17,610 bases of DNA from positions 204,793 through 222,402 of the forward strand of contig JNVV01000033.1 in assembly GCA_000733355.1 (NCBI GenBank), in the 5' to 3' direction. The translations under genes and the position numbers were made by a program. The stretch is from Falciphora oryzae (Eukaryota; Ascomycota; Sordariomycetes; Magnaporthales; Magnaporthaceae). This document shows positions 16,183 through 17,610 of this stretch, in pieces. The first letter of the stretch is position 1, and each line of letters opens with the position of its first letter. The notes below the pieces were generated by a model. It saw only the letters and a list, made by a program, of their open reading frames with translations, did no database searches and was not told the origin of the DNA.

Positions 16183-16650
16183 AGCTTTAAAGCCAATGGA
16201 AAAGGCTCCGTTTTAAAACAAATTGCCTTTCCACGGACGACTACTAAAAGTCCACAGCAACGTTAAAAGTGAAAACGGGCCGCCTATCGCTTGCAAAGTC
16301 TAATTGCGCCATCTTTGCTACATTCCCCGTATTCCTTATATTCCCATATATTTTTTTACGTCGTATATACCCACCGTAAAGCTATTAACAGAGCCCCTAT
16401 CTGCCGATACAGGGTGTTTGGCAGTTAGTTTTTAATGTTATTTAAAACCCGTGCTAACCCCAAATCGGCGATGCAATTAGGTGGTAGGTAAGGAACAGTT
16501 TGCAAAGGAAAAAAAAGGCGATTATGTCTCCGACTTAAGCCACTTAATATGTACTACGCCAACGTAAAGCAACCTATAGGAAACACGAAAAAAGCATTAG
16601 ACTCCCAAACATTTCGATCCCGTTTTGTGCCCTAATTTTTAGCGAAAACG
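16183..16650. other. AT-rich non-coding flank of the rhodopsin relic
   Basis: Only short open frames and poly-A/T runs are seen. TACAGGGTGTTTGGCAG near 16408-16424 resembles the start of a DNA-transposon terminal repeat in style, but no partner copy was found. Confidence 0.35.
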
Positions 16651-17484
16651 GTGCGATACAAACAAATAAAGTGTCACTTAACAATCCTGCTACCACCCGG
16701 ATTTGGCCATATTATCCGTAATCTGCCGCGGCGAACCCCAAAACAAAGGAGCCCGCCGCCCAACCGCCAAGCGTTCCCTTTACTAAACCCATCCAACGGT
16801 TTTTTGCAAACCCAAAACCCAACAGCACGAAGACTTTTCAAATCTACAACACACCGAGCACACTTTCGGCCCTTGCATCCAGAGAGACCATGGCAGCAAC
16901 GTCGACATACCCGCAAAAGGACAAACAGGCGACTAAGAGAGAGAGTCTATTTAACGTCGGTAAGTCGAGATCTACCAGTCCCTGCCTCCCAGGGGGCATA
17001 CGACGTGCTAGCGCTACCTAAGCTTGACACTAGGCTACGTGTTGCTATCAAGGCGGCTAACAAAATCAAACCATGGGGCAAGCCCAAGGCACACGGAGTT
17101 CGGGCCGCATTCCGGCGCTCCTTGTTGGTAAGCGGGCAATCGGCAAAGGGGGCGAGTAGACGCCTGGGCGCTGTAAGCGCTGCTGTTGGTAGTGGTGCTA
17201 TCGGCCGGCGGGTGTGCCGGAGAAGGGGGTTAGGCCGGGTTTGGGCGGGGGGGTCCTCGGGACCACCCCTGGGCCCGGCCGGAGGTATGGTAACTGAGTG
17301 GACTGACCACTGCGCGGCGAGTTTACTCGGGCCAGTATTCTCATGCCTGCGGCGTGGTATACGCCTTGGGACAGCACCGTGGAATACGGGAACTGCCAGG
17401 CAAAAAGGCACCGCCGCGAACAGCCAGCCATCCGCGCTGGAGCCGTCGGGCGTCGCAGCTTGTGTTTGCCGTCCTGCGATTTAG
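16651..17484 (+). other. long unidentified open frame at a GC transition
   Basis: One plus-strand frame of 277 codons is open from 16651 to TAG 17482-17484, but no family is recognised. The middle (DVLALPKLDTRLRVAIKAAN, then KIKPWGKPKAHGVRAAFRRS near 17005-17120) looks protein-like, while the ends are low-complexity Arg/Pro/Gly. A separate short frame from ATG 16890 (MAATSTYPQKDKQ) reaches a GTAAGT at 16960, so a spliced gene is conceivable. Overlapping minus-strand frames are also long, as expected at high GC. Transposon gag-like sequence is possible but not shown. Confidence 0.25.
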
Positions 17485-17610
17485 AACTACGTGGTCTTGG
17501 GAAGCGCCCCCGCGGTGCTCGGGGCTCCCGTCCCACAGATTCTGGCGAGCTGTTGCAGTCTCAAGGTGCAACTCTGCCAAGATATGCAGCTGATTAAGCG
17601 GGCAGCCGGG

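Noticed and set aside
1..17610. CRISPR arrays, rRNA, tRNA genes, bacterial-type operons
   Set aside because: No regularly spaced repeats or RNA gene signatures were seen; intron-bearing genes show a eukaryotic (fungal) context.

Overview
The window looks like an accessory, transposon-rich stretch of a filamentous ascomycete genome (Pezizomycotina, probably Sordariomycetes). The reasons are short GT-AG introns of 60-115 bases with CTAAC or CTGAC branch points, a chromodomain-bearing Ty3/gypsy element, a Fot1/Pogo-type transposase, Tad-like LINE pieces, and gene families largely restricted to fungi: the fungal PD-(D/E)XK-like family, DUF7708-NACHT proteins, the AAL-type lectin and the fungal rhodopsin-like domain. 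All assignments come from reading translations by eye; no database search was run.

Left part (1-5800). The 3' end of a chromoviral pol gene (1-201) is followed by a putative 202-base LTR (289-490). The LTR cuts the 3' end of a minus-strand PD-(D/E)XK-like gene (491-1803), which also carries nonsense changes. Next come a LINE ORF2 tail with a dead RNase H segment (2404-2876), a 53-base tandem repeat, the C-terminal half of a Mutator-like transposase (about 3248-4123) and a Fot1/Pogo-like transposase (4571 to about 5800) with several stops and a frameshift in a run of 16 C.

Middle (6467-12571) is the gene-bearing island. A plus-strand gene encodes a signal peptide, a six-unit fucose-lectin-like propeller and a C-terminal membrane anchor, but has one in-frame TAG in the fourth unit. 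Converging on it is an intact four-exon gene for a 300-residue protein with three related repeats and a hydrophobic C-terminal helix. Upstream on the same strand is a DUF7708-NACHT gene of the NLR/STAND class with six exons, one apparently flanked by GC-AG splice sites, and one frameshift just after Walker B. NLR, repeat protein and surface lectin side by side suggest a fungal self/non-self recognition locus; this is inference from gene content and order.

Right part (12660-17610). A LINE reverse-transcriptase scrap lies 226 bases upstream of the NLR start. Beyond it is AT-richer, mostly non-coding sequence with hairpins, a 54-base tandem repeat, a short telomere-like motif and a badly eroded rhodopsin-domain gene (about 15410-16180). 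The last 700 bases return to high GC and hold a long open frame I cannot identify.

Many inactivating changes fit CAG/CAA to TAG/TAA or TGG to TAG. That is the direction expected of repeat-induced point mutation (RIP), although overall GC is not strongly depressed.
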